A stretch of 64,000 bases of DNA from Picocystis sp. L7 (GCA_020975725.1 QXJR01000016.1:124001-188000); one strand, 5' to 3'. Shown: positions 49,820 through 62,280, counted from the first letter of the stretch. Translations and numbers: made by a program. The notes: generated by a model not told the origin, from the sequence alone.

Positions 49820-52335
49820 GTTGTTCCCCTTGACTTTCCTTCGTTTCTTTCTGTCCCTTCGGTTCCTTCTGCTTCGAGGGGTTTGGGACGATGTTCTGCG
49901 GCTGCGTTTCCCGTGTCAATGGAGGCTTCTGTGGAGTGTTTGTGCACCACACGTTGGTCCCCCTCTCGATCGATTGGATGGTTCGGTTGGGATCCCTTCA
50001 GTTTTCCTCTCCCCCCTATGGTCCCCCGGGTCTATCGATCCATCCATCCCCATGGGAGGGATGGGTCTGTCCCTTTTCCAAAGGAAAGGTGGGCGATCGG
50101 TCCTTCGGCATGGTCCTTCGGGGCGTGTCTCTCCACCACGTGTCCTAAGAGCATATGGGTGCAGGACAGGAAAGGTGAGACGGACGGATGGACCCCCACC
50201 CCGAAAGGGAAGGGACACCAACCATCGCATCAAACACCAGATGATCGAATCCAACGAACAGATCCGAGGGAAATCGGTGTCGAAGGAGTACGAACGGAAC
50301 CCACGTCCATGCTATCGATGCCCGCCAGACGTGCCGTTTCACGGGACGGGTGGATGGAAGAAGGATCGTCGATCCATCCACGAGGGTCCGGGAGGTGGAC
50401 GAACGAGACGTCGCAGGGGGGGAAGGGAAACGAGATGGCCTTGGGAGTCCTGCCTCCATCCTACCGCCTCCAGCACGCCAAGAGGAGCAGGGAGGACGCA
50501 GGGATGGGTTCGAAGCACGAGGATGCGGATCTTTCCCTGAGGAGTGGAAGACCGGCATACACCCATCGATCGGGCACGTGCCTCGGTGCCATACCGTGTG
50601 GTCGGGGTCGGGGTTGGGGCGTGGGATGGAGAGACCAGGAGCGAGACCAAACGATTCCGGTTGGCGCACAGGGATACGGTCTCTCTCTGGTGGTCCCACC
50701 CGAGCACCGTACTCTCGACGGTCCATCCCCCCCCGGTCACTCCCCCCCCGTCCATGGGGTGGGTAAGGGTTGGGTTGAATGGAACGGGGAAACGGGAAAG
50801 ACCGGAGAGCGACCTTTCGAGATAAGGGGGGGAGTGCTGCTCCTCTGCGACACATGGAGGTCGTGCCCCGACGACGTGGGCACGGGACCGAAGGTCCACC
50901 CCATCCATCTCGGTCCAGGTCCGTAGGATCCCTCCCACGCCCCGAGAAGGCGTGGAACGATCCTCCGACGAAACCCGCAGAGGCATGGGATCGACCCCCC
51001 TCCTCCCGAACCCCTCCCCTCGGACCCGAGTGTGGAGGGAGGAATGCCTGCAATCACCACTCCGGTGCCTGTGTCTTCTATAATCCCGTCGTGTTGATTC
51101 ATCCTCTCCTTGAGGAAAGGTGGAGGCACGCCTCCTCGTGGCACCCATCCACCGGCCACATGACGCGAAAGGCGCGATCGGGCGTCCATGCGAACTCCGT
51201 GGAAGGATCCACCTCCCTCCTTTCAAGCCCAGGGATCACGTGCACCGCGAAGAGCCATCCATCCTTTCTCGTGACCTCGTGGTCCAGGAAAGGGACCCAC
51301 GACCCAGCCCAACCACTCGCGTGGATGGACCTTTGGAAACGCCGTGGATCCACACCCTTCTCCCACCGTTCCTTGCCTGGACGTCGTCCATCCATCCATC
51401 CGTCCAACCAACCATTCGTCCGTTCCATTCGTTCCTGCGCGTGGGACCTGGATCGCCTCGATGGACGTGGAGCGATGCCTCCCACGCACCTGTGCGCCTT
51501 TCGTTCCAATCGGAACCCGTCCACGTGCGATCATCGTCCGTTGGCTGTCCCTGTCGAAGGGAGAAGGACGGATCCGAACGCCACCGCGTCGGCCAAACGC
51601 ACGGACGAGACGGGAGAAGAGAAACAAGGCGTGTCCACGTAGGGACGGGAAACGCGCCACGCGTTGCGTGCGAAGGGACGAGGGACACCCTCCTCGCGCT
51701 GCCGCGATCGAAGACGAAACACGCAACGGCGCGGACGCGTCGAAGGATGGCGTCTTCTCGACGGGAAAGGCACCGGAACGAAAGCACGTGGGAGAGAGGG
51801 ACGAGTTCGCGGAACGGACTTGATCGCGTGGGAGAAAGAAACAACGGACCGGCAGCGGCGAGAAACACAGGCACACCTGCAATTATTCGTGAACGAACGC
51901 GCGCACCGCCTTCCCTCCTCGCACGTCCGAGGAAACGCAACGCAACGGAAGGAGAGGGAGAGGGATGGGGATGCGTCCTGTCGCCTCTGGATCGTCTCCC
52001 CGCCCACCAGATACCATCTCCTTCACGTACTCGGACGTCCTCCGATCCACGTCCACGTCCCCACGCCTGGGTGCAAGCACCCGGGTGCGTGGGAGGCACG
52101 ATCCTGCAATGCCCGTGGGAGGGAGGCCATGTGCTAGCCCAACTTGCCACCGAGAGGTTCCTGGACCATCCTTCGTGGCCAGAGAACGTGCAGGCAGCTG
52201 CGTCACGGCGATTCAAACGCAGTGCTTGCAAATCCCGGAGAAGATGCGGTGCACAATGCACGGTGCCTACCTGAACTGCGAGGGTCCCAGACCGTCCGGC
52301 CATACCGCTCTGGTCCCGGGGGCATCAAAGTGAAA
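49820..52335. other. GC-rich, stop-poor spacer with nothing recognised
   Basis: About 2.5 kb between the desaturase start and the end of the NTPDase gene. Frames of 290-420 codons run on both strands and overlap one another. They translate to repetitive P-, R-, S- and G-rich sequence without any domain. The motif CCATCC and its complement recur many times. It is treated as non-coding. Confidence 0.5.
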
Positions 52336-54504
52336 CTACCGTCGGTAATCCAGACCAGGAGCCGACAGCGAACGAGAATGCTTCGGCTTCGAGAACGAGC
52401 TCGCCCAAAGGGGCATCCTGCCGGCTTCGAAAATGTTGCCATCCTTACTCCGACACGAACCGCACAATATCTGGTTCAGCCACGGAGGCCCAATGCCTGC
52501 ACTGCTTAGAACCAAAAGGGCGAACACGGAAGAGATGGAGAGAGCAAAGATTGCGATCCTGACCGTGGTGGGATGCATCCGCAGGCTTTCGTCTCTGGCA
52601 ACAAGCATCGGTAGCACGGTCGTTTTTCCTTCCCTCCGAAAAAGCCTGTCCGCTTCCAAGAGGGCGGCTCCATCGGCCCATGGCACATCCCCCCTGACCG
52701 GAGCGAGCTGCTGCTCCTTCAAGCCCAACGCCGTCGAGTCATGTATCACCATGTTGCCGAAATAACCCCACAGGCAAAATTTCTGCGGGTGAGTCTCCGT
52801 CATGAAATGCTCGTTTCGGGTCACCTCCGTCCATTTCATGGAGCAAAACTCATCCACCTGAGCGTCCACGGCGGACCAAGAAGCGTAAGAATCCACCTTG
52901 AAGAAATGGCGGATGACGTGGAAGCCGCTCAGGGGCATTACAATGCCCTTCTCAAGGATTTCTCGGAGGCGGGTGTCTTCCTGCATACGGGCGATGTTTC
53001 TAGCAAGTCTTTTGCACTCGGGAAGGTCAGGACTGCCCTTCAACACGACTTCGACTTCCTGCATCTCTTCCTTTGCTTCTTTGTCGGTTTGCCACTCTGC
53101 TTTACCCTTGTCGCCCGCGAAGTACATCGTCTGCAACTGGGAGTATCCTTCGTGCAAACAAGGGTGTCGGATTTGAAGCTCCTCGTTTCCTGGCGCCCCG
53201 CCGCCATTGCTTCCCAACTGGTCGTTGGCCAACGCCATCAGCGATCGCGAAAAAGCAGCCTCCAGCCCGTAACCCTCAAAGGTCTTCGTGTAAACGCCCA
53301 TGACTTTACCTCCGAGCACGACCTCCGACAATTGCACGCCCTCCACGTCTGTCTTGGTGGGGATCGCAACTTCGAGAGATGCGCCTCCAAGCTCGATGGT
53401 ACCGACCGCTCCGTCGAGCACTGCGTACTTTGGGCTTGATTGGCGCTGAGCTGTGTGGCTGCTTTCAATCTCTTTCGGTGGTTCGTCCTGATCCTTGACT
53501 TGCACCTTTTCGCTGGATGTCGATACAAAGTTCAATGCAACAAATCCAAGAACTGCCTCGTCTTCCCCAGTCAATATCCGCGCACTACCATGACCAGCAT
53601 CAAAACTTGATGCAACCAGTGACACTTCCACATCTTGCAACAGGTTTCTCTGTTCCCTCTCGTCCAGGGCCCGCGCACCCCCGGTTGCAAGGAGGACGAC
53701 TGGGGTTTTGGGTTGGAGGTGCGGAGCTACCACTTTCTCGGCCCAGGCGAGCAGGGGCTTGAGAGCGACGGCCACATCTGACCTGCGATCGGATGGATTT
53801 CGCGCATGCTCTAGAATCCTGGCCAGCCCCGGCGTAGTTTCGACCCTACGGTAAGCTTTGGAGTGCATGTTGTTGCCGGCCCGCTTCAAGTGTCCCGTCC
53901 CTTCCTCCCGTGAAACATGGCCTAACCCCTTCCTGCCCAGCAACTCCTTGCTTGAGAGGTTATCCGTGATATCTGTCGAAGTGGCCCCTTCATCGATCGA
54001 TGCTCGCTCCACGTGAACTGCTCCTTTCCCGTCTCTCCTCGCGCTATACACGTACACCCTCGTGCCCGTGCTCCCGGCATCCAGGATGACGACGTACGAC
54101 GGGAGTTCCCTCCCGCTGTCCACGTTCGGTCCCGTTTCGGTACCCTCTCCCTTGGATACTGTTGCCGGATTTGTTTGGTCTTTCTTCTTGGAGATTGGGG
54201 AAGAGAAGTCTGCCTTTGCACCGAAGGAGGCCACGGCAATGGTTCCTAGGAGCATGAAGAACAGTATGCCTACCGTGAGTAGCCTGCATGGGTAGAGTCC
54301 GAGATCGCAGCCGTTCCGGAAGCTTCTTCCCATGAGTGTGGTTCGCCGTATGCTATCAGCAAGTATTCTGGGATGCTTCTTCCTGTCCAATCGCTTCAGT
54401 TGCGCGGGAGGCCAGTTGCGTTGTACCCGAACGTCGTCGTCTTCCCGGAGTGTCTCCAGTGCACTTGTGTTCGACGAATGGATGCGATTCCAGTCCGATC
54501 TCAT
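52336..54504 (-). CDS. GDA1/CD39 nucleoside phosphatase (NTPDase/apyrase), two membrane anchors
   Basis: A 722-residue enzyme that cleaves nucleoside tri- or diphosphates, probably in the Golgi lumen or at the cell surface. The apyrase conserved regions are present in order: ACR1 VILDAGSTGTRVYVY, ACR2/3-type VVLLATGGARALDEREQ and ILTGEDEAVLGFVALNF, and ACR4 GTIELGGASLEVA. A first membrane segment (LLTVGILFFMLLGTIAVAS, about residues 76-95) and a second near the C-terminus (IAIFALSISSVFALLVLSS) bracket the catalytic domain, the CD39-type topology. The catalytic part has long charged insertions compared with plant apyrases. The ATG at 54504 was chosen; the frame runs on upstream to 54666 without another ATG. 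A later ATG at 54333 would still keep the first anchor. Confidence 0.88.
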   Translation of the reverse strand: MRSDWNRIHSSNTSALETLREDDDVRVQRNWPPAQLKRLDRKKHPRILADSIRRTTLMGRSFRNGCDLGLYPCRLLTVGILFFMLLGTIAVASFGAKADFSSPISKKKDQTNPATVSKGEGTETGPNVDSGRELPSYVVILDAGSTGTRVYVYSARRDGKGAVHVERASIDEGATSTDITDNLSSKELLGRKGLGHVSREEGTGHLKRAGNNMHSKAYRRVETTPGLARILEHARNPSDRRSDVAVALKPLLAWAEKVVAPHLQPKTPVVLLATGGARALDEREQRNLLQDVEVSLVASSFDAGHGSARILTGEDEAVLGFVALNFVSTSSEKVQVKDQDEPPKEIESSHTAQRQSSPKYAVLDGAVGTIELGGASLEVAIPTKTDVEGVQLSEVVLGGKVMGVYTKTFEGYGLEAAFSRSLMALANDQLGSNGGGAPGNEELQIRHPCLHEGYSQLQTMYFAGDKGKAEWQTDKEAKEEMQEVEVVLKGSPDLPECKRLARNIARMQEDTRLREILEKGIVMPLSGFHVIRHFFKVDSYASWSAVDAQVDEFCSMKWTEVTRNEHFMTETHPQKFCLWGYFGNMVIHDSTALGLKEQQLAPVRGDVPWADGAALLEADRLFRREGKTTVLPMLVARDESLRMHPTTVRIAIFALSISSVFALLVLSSAGIGPPWLNQILCGSCRSKDGNIFEAGRMPLWASSFSKPKHSRSLSAPGLDYRR

Positions 54505-57290
54505 CCGCCAGGTCGACACGGGACGTGGCTTTTCAATCCAAGGAAGATCCTTCCTCGTTGTCGCGACACGTGTGCCTTCCACAAGTCTCCTTGGTCTCGT
54601 CTGTCCCAGCACCTGGGGGTCCTTCCGAGGTAGCTCCCGTCGCACCACCACCGAAGTGGGAACCACCCTTCTGGATCACGCGGGATAGAATCCAACGTCT
54701 TCGCCAGGATGCGTTTCGATCCCACGAACAAGAGGTGGGATGCAACGAGGCCCCCAAAACACCGGTGGGACACGTGACGCGGTCCCGCTGGCGTCAATGA
54801 ACCCACCGAGTTTGGGGGTCCAAGAAGGAAGCAACACACCCATCCCAGACACACATGGATGGTACAAGCCCAACCACCCCACCATCTCTGGATGCCGATG
54901 GAACCCATGGGGTCCTCGGAGACGGGAGGTAGGACAACTCCACCATGGACGTGGACGCGGTCCATCCCACACTGACGCTCCTACTTGGAAGAAACCACGA
55001 GGGTGCATGACGCTCCATCCACTCGATCGAGCACGACCGCCGCAACACGGACGCCTACACGCACCAACCTAACGTAGTCGTGTCCGAGCATGCCACATGT
55101 CCGTTCGAAACCACGTCCGCCGATGTTCAATCATGCCGCGGTTCAAGACGTTGACATTTGTGCACGTGCCTCGGGTGTGTGGACGGGAATGTCCACGCAA
55201 CGACGGAATCCTCGCCGTGCACGGTGCCTCCGTAGGATCGACGCGATATGCATCGGTGTACAAGCACGGCTGGAAGCGCCCCCCTAGCACGGTTTGGCAT
55301 ATTCACCCACAAAGAATTGCCGATGCACCACCCTGTCCATGCACGAGAGAAACATCGGAGGCGTGTGAAAGAAAGAGCCGAACAAGAAAGGAAGCCGTAC
55401 GGATGAGAGGGACTGTCATGCCAAGGCATGCGTCCAAATGGGACCTTCCACCTCGGGCACCAAACATGTAGAGATGGACTCATTCAAGGACAATACCCAA
55501 CATGCGACCAGGAAGGTCGTGAAACCCAAGTGTTTTTCAACCATCCCTATCCAAACGCTTGTAATCTAATCATCTGCACGTTTGACTTCGTGGGTTGCGC
55601 ATTCGTTTGTTTCCTCAAAGCACCCCGGGAGGTAGCTTCTCCGTTCCATTACTCCTTATGGGTGGAGGATAGAGCACGCCGGGAATAGGAGCTGGCCCGA
55701 AGGTCGCACTTGGGATCCAAGCGTTACAAAAACTTGGATGAAACGGATGTGTTGTGGAAGTCTTGTGTCGTATCGTGCAAGCAATTTTCCACGGAGAGAA
55801 AAGGGGGCTCAAGGACCATCATTCCACACGCAAGGCATGGCTTGGGATGCAAAGGTCACTGCTAATGAGACCCCATGTTGCAGACGTTGCGGTCGTCTTT
55901 GATGGTTGTACAACTTCTTGTGTGTTTGTATTGGTAGTTCACGGCGAGAGAGGTGGAGCCAGTTCCTAGGGGAAAAGGAAAGCAATGGTGCAAAGTTCTA
56001 TAGACGGACCCGGCATAAGATGCTACTTTAACCAAAAAGCATCCTTTCGAAAGTGTTGCGACACGTCAACACCTCATGCAATCACTCTCTAAAAGCAAAG
56101 AATTTAAACAGGCGATTTCCGAAGTAACGGACAGCTAAAAAAGAGTATAGACGCCAATGGGCTCTTGCATGAGCCGTGATCATGGCAAGCCGATCGCAAA
56201 ACCTATTTCGCCGGAAAGTGCTAAAAGAAGATCGTGACATACACCTTTTGACACGCATATGATCCGTATACGAGGAATTATCAAACAACAAAATACTAGA
56301 GAAACGATGAATGACAAAGCTTGTCACGTGAAGAATGACAACCTTCGATCAAGCACCAAGTTTATGAGAATTCTTGGCGTCGAAGCTTCTTGTATGTGAA
56401 ACTTGTGCAACTACATTCTATTCAACAGAGAATGTCTTCAAATGAATTACAAAGAAGATATGTGATGTGTTGACATTCCACACAGGGAGTATGTTGGACA
56501 AACACTCTTTGTTCGGTTTGGTGGCAAAAATAAATCGTGGCAATTGATAAAGACATTAGCAAGTTCGTCTATTGAAACCATGGGATTCATAAGTTCGCAA
56601 AGCGTGAACCGTCTAGTCGTCAATGAATCGCGATCAACACGTGGCTGACTCGAGAGCGAAGCCAACAAAGATGTGGCGCAACATGTGGTATGTCGGCATA
56701 GTGTACTCTTTATTCTGTAAGGAATATGAAACCGAACCCCGTACCAGCACGTCTACTACACCCCTGCAAAAGAAAAGGACGAAATGCGCAACATTACTTT
56801 TTTCAAGAAAAACACGTTTTGTTATGAGAGGTGAAGAACTCCACAAGTATCTTCATCACGCGGAGTGGATTGGTATACATATGTTCAAGAATGTATACAC
56901 TCCAAGCCAGGCCCTGTGACACTTTACTGGGTCCCCCATGCCAAGGAAAATGTTATCAACGATTTTGACATGTCATGGCATGGCATCCCCCTTCCTCGTT
57001 AAAACTAGTTCGTTTATGCAAACATCTTGCATGGCAGAAGCAAAACGCAACATCTTCATCAAATGTAAAAACGGCACAAAACGTGCATTCGGAAATCGGT
57101 GTGATCAAAAACTTGCGATATCCATCAGTTTTTCGAAAAGTAAAGAAAGTACACTTGATGCTGTGTTCGAAGTTTCATTGATGGTTGAGGTTGTCAAGCA
57201 ACAAGGCGTGTGCTCATGCTTGCTTACGATTGGACGAAGCACACACAAGACGAGTGCACAGAATTTATAAAATAAAACAAACATAGCTCT
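54505..57290. other. Long spacer, AT-rich in its right half
   Basis: About 2.8 kb between the NTPDase gene and the first copia element. From about 55,900 the sequence becomes AT-rich with many stops. No gene, RNA gene or repeat was recognised. The NTPDase promoter should lie at the left end. Confidence 0.5.
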
Positions 57291-57582
57291 TAGAAGCAGG
57301 GTGTTGACATTGGACACGTTCGTGGGTTGCCACCTTCGTAGTTGTGCATTACAGGCAAGAATGAGCGGTGAGTTTCCCCACTCAATGGCGGCGTCATCGA
57401 CCGCAGAGGATCTCTCGGTAAACTGCAATCGCTCCTCGTCAGTATCGAACACTGCAGGATTGGGCATCGTCCTTTCGACGACCAATTGGGCCCCATACTC
57501 CTCGAACATACACTGCCGAAACTCGGGCGTGGTCCCTAAGGGATTCGACTTCCTAGGGACCAGGGCTGGAGCAGCCTCAACA
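57291..57582 (-). repeat. 3' LTR of copia element 1
   Basis: About 292 bp starting TGTTGAGGCTGCTCCAGCC on the minus strand right after a purine tract (CAAGGGAGAG) and the end of pol. It shares order and blocks, such as ACGAAGGTGGCAACCCACGA, with the 5' LTR of element 2. The outer end near 57291 is approximate. Confidence 0.75.
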
Positions 57583-60434
57583 CTCTCCCTTGCTCATGGC
57601 CTGGTATTCCAACAAGCCCAATGTCTTCAATGCAGCTTGCAACTTGGTGGGCCCCAGGGCCTTGGTCAGGAAATCTGCCAGGTGATCATTTGTGCTGATG
57701 TACTGAAATTTCAGCTCTCCCCGACTCAAGCGGTTCCGCACAAAATGAAGTGTGATGTCAACATGTTTAGTATGGGACACGGTCAGAGCGTTCTTCGTCA
57801 AGTTCACAGCACCTTGATTGTCACAATGAATGGTGATACATTGGGCCCCAAATCCAATATCATTCAACACCTTTCTCAGGTACAAAGCTTCTTTTGCTGC
57901 AGAAGCAGCAGCCATATACTCGGCCTCCGTCGTGGACACGGCAACTGTTTTCTGCAATTTTGTCTGCCAGGAAACCAAACTGCCGTGCAAAGTGAACACG
58001 TAGCCAGTTGTGCTACGTCTGGTTTCTTCACAGCCTCCGTAATTGGCATCACAATAGCCTTCCAGCAAACATGGGGAGCTGTCACCCAGCAAGATACCAA
58101 CTGCCTTTGTGCCATGCAGATATTTCAGGACCCTCTTGGCCACGGCCACGTGAATGGTGGTTGGTGCAGAGACATAGCGGGCCAGACGATTGGTCACATA
58201 AGCTATGTCTGGTCTTGTGGACACTGCCAAGTACATCAGGCACCCAACCAATTCCTGGTATGGAAAGTTGGATTCTGTCGCTGTTGCATCTGAGGTCCAT
58301 TTTGTTCCAGGTTCCAATGGCGTAGAGACACTGTAACAATCTGCCATTCTGAACCTTTCCAGCACGTTGTTCACGTAGGTCTCTTGACTGAGGAAAACCG
58401 TTTTTCCAGTTCGATCACGTTCCATTTTGATTCCCAGAAAGTGATCCGTGGGCCCAAGGTCTCTGCCTTCAAAGGTGGCCAGCAAGGATTGCTTGACATT
58501 TTCCACTTTTGATCTGCCATTTCCACAAAGCAACAGGTCATCCACGTAGACCATCAGCAACATGTCTTCACCCACGTATAAGCCCGGATCTGCAGTGGAG
58601 CATCTGAATCCAAGCTTTTCCAAAACATCCGTGAGTTTGATGTGCCAGGCACGTGGGGCTTGTTGAAGGCCATACAGGGTCTTTTTCAATTTCCAAACTT
58701 TGCCATCTACCTGAAAACCAGGTGGCATATCCATGTAGATTTCTTCGTCCAGATCACCGTTGAGGAAAGCCGTTTTAATGTCAATGTTCTCCACTTCCCA
58801 GTCTCGTTTAGCAGCCAAGGTCCACAATAAACGTAAAGTGCTTTGTTTTGCCACCGGTGCAAACGTTTCACCAAAATCAATGCCTGCAACCTGTTTGAAT
58901 CCTTTGGCAACCAGGCGAGCCTTGAACCGTTGGATGTTCCCATCTTGGTCGTATTTGACCTTGAAGACCCACTTGCAAGGCAGAGTCTTCATCTGAGGCG
59001 TTCGGTCCACCACATCAAAAACATCCTGCTCGCTCAAACTGGATACTTCTTCCTGTAATGCCAGTTTCCAATCATCGTGCTGGGGGCTACCTAAAGCCTC
59101 ATCCAAAGTCAAAGGATCGGTTAAGCAAACATTTGCAGTCCAATATGGCTGTGGTGGACGACGTTCACGAAGTGGGTAGCGTCTTTCTTCAGCAGCCGTA
59201 TTGCTGATATTTTCTGCATCTTCCATTCCCTCGGTTGTTTCGTGCTCTGGTAATTCCACATTTTCAATTGTACTGTTCTGCCTCTCCCCAAACGAAACAG
59301 GTTCCAATGTTTCTGACGCGGTAGGCACAGGCATTATGTCTTCCTGAGTGTCATCTGGCGATGTTGTAGGTTTCTCTGCCACAACAAGAAAAGTGACGTT
59401 TCTGGACAGTACCAATTTTTCACCACACCAAATACGGTACGTGTCTTTTGTTCCAGGCTCGAATCCAACGAAATGGCCTGGCTTACTTTTTGCATCCATT
59501 TTTCCAGTTGTCTCAGTTGGATTCTTAAGCACATAACACGTTTCACCAAATATGTGCATATTGGAAACATCCGGTTTCTGACCAAAAACTGCTTCGTAGG
59601 TTGTACGGCCATAAGGTTTTTGCAAGGCACACGGTTTCTGACAAGAGCACAGTATTCCACGGCAAAGTTCCAAAATTGCTTGTCCAGACTTCCATCCAAG
59701 AGAACTGCGCGCACTTTTTCCAGAATCGTCCTGTTATATCGTTCTGCGTTTCCTTTTAGTTGTGGAGTGTATGGTGCACTCGTCTGTTGCTGGATGCCGT
59801 TTTCTCGCAGGAAGTTTTGCAGCTCTGCATTGAAAAATTCGGTTCCAAGATCCGAACGGACAAACTTCACAGCATTTCCAGTTTGCTTCTCCATCAGCCG
59901 AATCACCGTTTTAATGACAGCTGCTGCTTGTGATTTGTTGCAAATAGGTTTTGCAACCCCCAGTTTGCTCTTCTCGTCCAGAATGCTGACAATGTATTTT
60001 TCTCCGTTCTTTCCAGCAGGCGTGATGGGTCCCATCAAATCCATATGCAACAATTCTCCAACGTTTGCTTGATTTTCTTCATTTCCTTTGGGAATAGCAG
60101 ATCTGGCTTGTTTGGCTTGGATGCACGTTTCACAACTATTGTTGGTCCACTTTAGATTGTTTGGTGCACCTACCACGGTATCGTGCAACTTTTCCATCTG
60201 GCCAAAATGAGCCAATTTTCTGTGCCACTCCATGGCTGAGAAAACGTTTTCCATTTTTCCACAGATCACGTAAAGACCATTTTTCTGCACCGCACTGAGG
60301 ACTTTCTGCTTTCCTTTCCAAATCGCACATTCCCCATTTTCAAAGTACACGTTGCATCCACGTTCCATCAGTTTTGGAACCGAGATTAAGTTCACCCGTA
60401 ACTCCGGACAAAACAGCACCTTCTGCAATTCCAC
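57577..60434 (-). pseudogene. Pol region of copia element 1
   Basis: Recognisable parts, from high to low coordinates: gag-pre-integrase (WHRKLAHFGQMEKL), integrase core (LLHMDLMGPITPAG and SAPYTPQLKGNAERYNR), reverse transcriptase (CKWVFKVKYDQDG, ARLVAKGF, FAPVAKQSTLRLL, and LMVYVDDLLL), and RNase H (STTEAEYMAAASAAKEAL and KHVDITLHFVRN). These are standard Ty1/copia blocks. About one break interrupts the open frame, and the front of the protein is not on this side. Confidence 0.88.
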
Positions 60435-60726
60435 TGTTGAAAGTGCTCAAGCCTTGGTCCCTGGGAGGTCGGATACCTACGGGACGATGACCGAGTTTCG
60501 GTCGAGTACCTTCGAGGATAATGGGACCCACTAGGGTCCTCGGAGGTCGATGCCCATTCCTGCAGTGAACGGTACTGATGAGGATTGCTCAGGTTTTGAC
60601 AGACGATCCTCTGCGGTCGATGCCGCCGCCATTGAGTGGGGATACTCACCACTCATTCTTGCATGTAATAGATAACAACGAAGGTGGCAACCCACGAACG
60701 TAACAAGACAACTTGTGCTTCTTACA
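60435..60726 (+). repeat. 5' LTR of copia element 2
   Basis: A 292-bp LTR starting TGTTGAAAGTGCTC and ending CTTCTTACA. It ends directly at the primer-binding site. It is clearly related to the LTRs of elements 1 and 3 but not identical. Confidence 0.82.
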
Positions 60727-60738
60727 TGGTATCGGAGC
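60727..60738 (+). promoter_or_regulatory. Primer-binding site of copia element 2
   Basis: TGGTATCGGAGC directly after the LTR matches the 3' end of initiator methionine tRNA in reverse complement (usual form TGGTATCAGAGC) except for one base. Element 3 has the same 12 bases. Confidence 0.8.
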
Positions 60739-60835
60739 ACGTGTGAAGCAAACAAAGTGCGAACAAACAGAAAAACGTGAAAGAAAGAAAACGCGAACAA
60801 AAACGCAAACTGAAAAAAAAAAAAAACGAAGAAAA

Positions 60836-61983
60836 ATGGAAGGAACGAATTTCGAGAAACTTACCTCCGAAAATTATCCAATTTGGAAGCATAGAATGAA
60901 AGCCTTACTGGTTACTAAAGGGATCGGTGAAGCAATTACAAACAAAGATAGTCAGCATTCTGAACAGGCACTTGCACTCATGTGCTTGTGCGTATGCAAT
61001 GAGTATGTTGATCTAATGGCCAATGCAGATTCTGCGCAACAAGCTTGGAATATGCTGGAGGAAATTCATGCTGGTCAAACCGCAGCACGCCGTCTAACCT
61101 TGCGAAAGGAATTGACAGGACTTATCAAAAAACCGGAAGAAAGCATGATGAGTTTCATCATGCGTGCAAAACAGATTTGTACCAATTTGCGTGCAATCGA
61201 TGGATCGGTCACCGATATCCATCTAATTGATGCAATCCTGTCTGGTCTACCGCAAGAATATGCAAATAAGGTAGAAATGCTTACTACTTTGAGTGAAACA
61301 GATATGCTTAAAATTCAAAACCACTTGTTGCAGGCTGAAAGTGCACTATCCGTGCGAGAAGCATCTACTGGACAAGTAGCTTTTGCCACACAAAACAGAC
61401 GCCCAAAAGTATCGTGCACCTACTGTGGCAGAAGCGGACATACACGAGAAAAATGTTGGTATCTCAATGGTCTGCCACCGCATCTTCAAAAACAACCAAG
61501 AACGAATACAGAGAACGAAGAAAAAGTGGCGCTTGTGTCGTACGCACTAGAGTGTGGAAGGGCAAACATTTTGGAAAACTTGTGGATTGTGGACAGTGGT
61601 GCCACAACACATATCTGTGCAAACCGAGGAATGTTTACCTCAGTCATACAAGGTATACCAACGCAATCCATATTTGTTGGAAATGGTGAAGTTGTGTTCG
61701 CGAAAGAAAGTGGAAATGTGGAAGTTGCAGAAAATGTGGAATTGCAGAATGTGCTACTTTGTCCAGCGTTGAAAGTGAACTTGGTTTCCGTTCCAAAACT
61801 TATGGAACATGGATGCAACATATATTTCGAAAACGATGGATGTACAGTTTGGAAAGGAAAGAAGAAGGTACTCAGTGCCATGCTGAAACATGGACTGTAC
61901 ATTATCAACAGCAGTCATGAACAAGTTTTCTCAGCAATGGAGTGGCATAGGAAATTTGCCCACTTTGGACAGATGGAAAAATT
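60836..61983 (+). CDS. Gag-protease part of copia element 2, cut by an insertion
   Basis: The open frame encodes a copia-type Gag (YPIWKHRMKALLV, AWNMLEEIHAGQTAARRL, DAILSGLPQEY), a zinc knuckle CTYCGRSGHTREKC (CX2CX4HX4C), an aspartic protease with WIVDSGATTHIC, and the start of the gag-pre-integrase region (MEWHRKFAHFGQMEKF). There element 3 begins. An A-rich run lies just before the ATG. Confidence 0.88.
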
Positions 61984-62268
61984 TGTTGAGCATGCTCGTC
62001 CCTGGTTTAGACAAGACGCGTCCCCGGTTGGAAGACTAGAATGTATACGGTACCCTTCGAGGAATGAGGGAGCTTCATAGCTCCTCGAAGGTACATGCCC
62101 TCATAAGTGCAGTGTAGTTACCGTCGAGGATAGCGGGGAATGCACCCTCAATCCTCTGCGGTGGATGGAAACCCTAATCCAGGGTATTTCCGACCATCCA
62201 TTTCGTGTGTAATACAGACCAAGTACGAAGGTGGAGACCCACGAACGTACAAGTCGCAGCTTCTTACA
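61984..62268 (+). repeat. 5' LTR of copia element 3
   Basis: A 285-bp LTR starting TGTTGAGCATGCTCGTCCC and ending CTTCTTACA. It is followed directly by TGGTATCGGAGC. The 3' third (ACGAAGGTGGAGACCCACGA) is close to the other two elements; the middle is divergent. Confidence 0.82.
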
Positions 62269-62280
62269 TGGTATCGGAGC
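62269..62280 (+). promoter_or_regulatory. Primer-binding site of copia element 3
   Basis: TGGTATCGGAGC immediately follows the LTR, identical to the site in element 2 and one base from the usual complement of initiator methionine tRNA. Confidence 0.8.

Larger units (their letters stand above)
57291..60434 (-). mobile_element. Ty1/copia element 1, broken and split by element 2
   Basis: A minus-strand copia-type LTR retrotransposon. Present in the window are its 3' LTR (about 57291-57582) and, in element order, the end of protease, the gag-pre-integrase region, integrase core, reverse transcriptase and RNase H. The order integrase before RT marks Ty1/copia. Gag and the 5' LTR are absent on this side, because element 2 begins directly at 60435; they are expected beyond the window. 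The open frame carries about one break. It is a fossil of moderate age, the oldest of the three nested elements. Confidence 0.88.
60435..61983 (+). mobile_element. Ty1/copia element 2, split by element 3
   Basis: A plus-strand copia-type element inserted into the protease/integrase region of element 1, in the opposite orientation. The window shows its 5' LTR (60435-60726), primer-binding site, gag, protease and the start of the integrase region; element 3 then interrupts it at 61984. The remainder should lie beyond the right edge. Up to the insertion no break was seen in its frame. Confidence 0.88.

Noticed and set aside
49676-50926. A 416-codon open frame overlapping the desaturase 5' end on the other strand
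   Set aside because: It is antisense to the desaturase leader and translates to low-complexity P-, R- and G-rich sequence. The local scarcity of stops in GC-rich DNA explains it.
51120-52303. Overlapping frames of 384 (+) and 355 (-) codons in the GC-rich spacer
   Set aside because: They lie over each other on opposite strands, and neither has domain signals or a plausible N-terminus.
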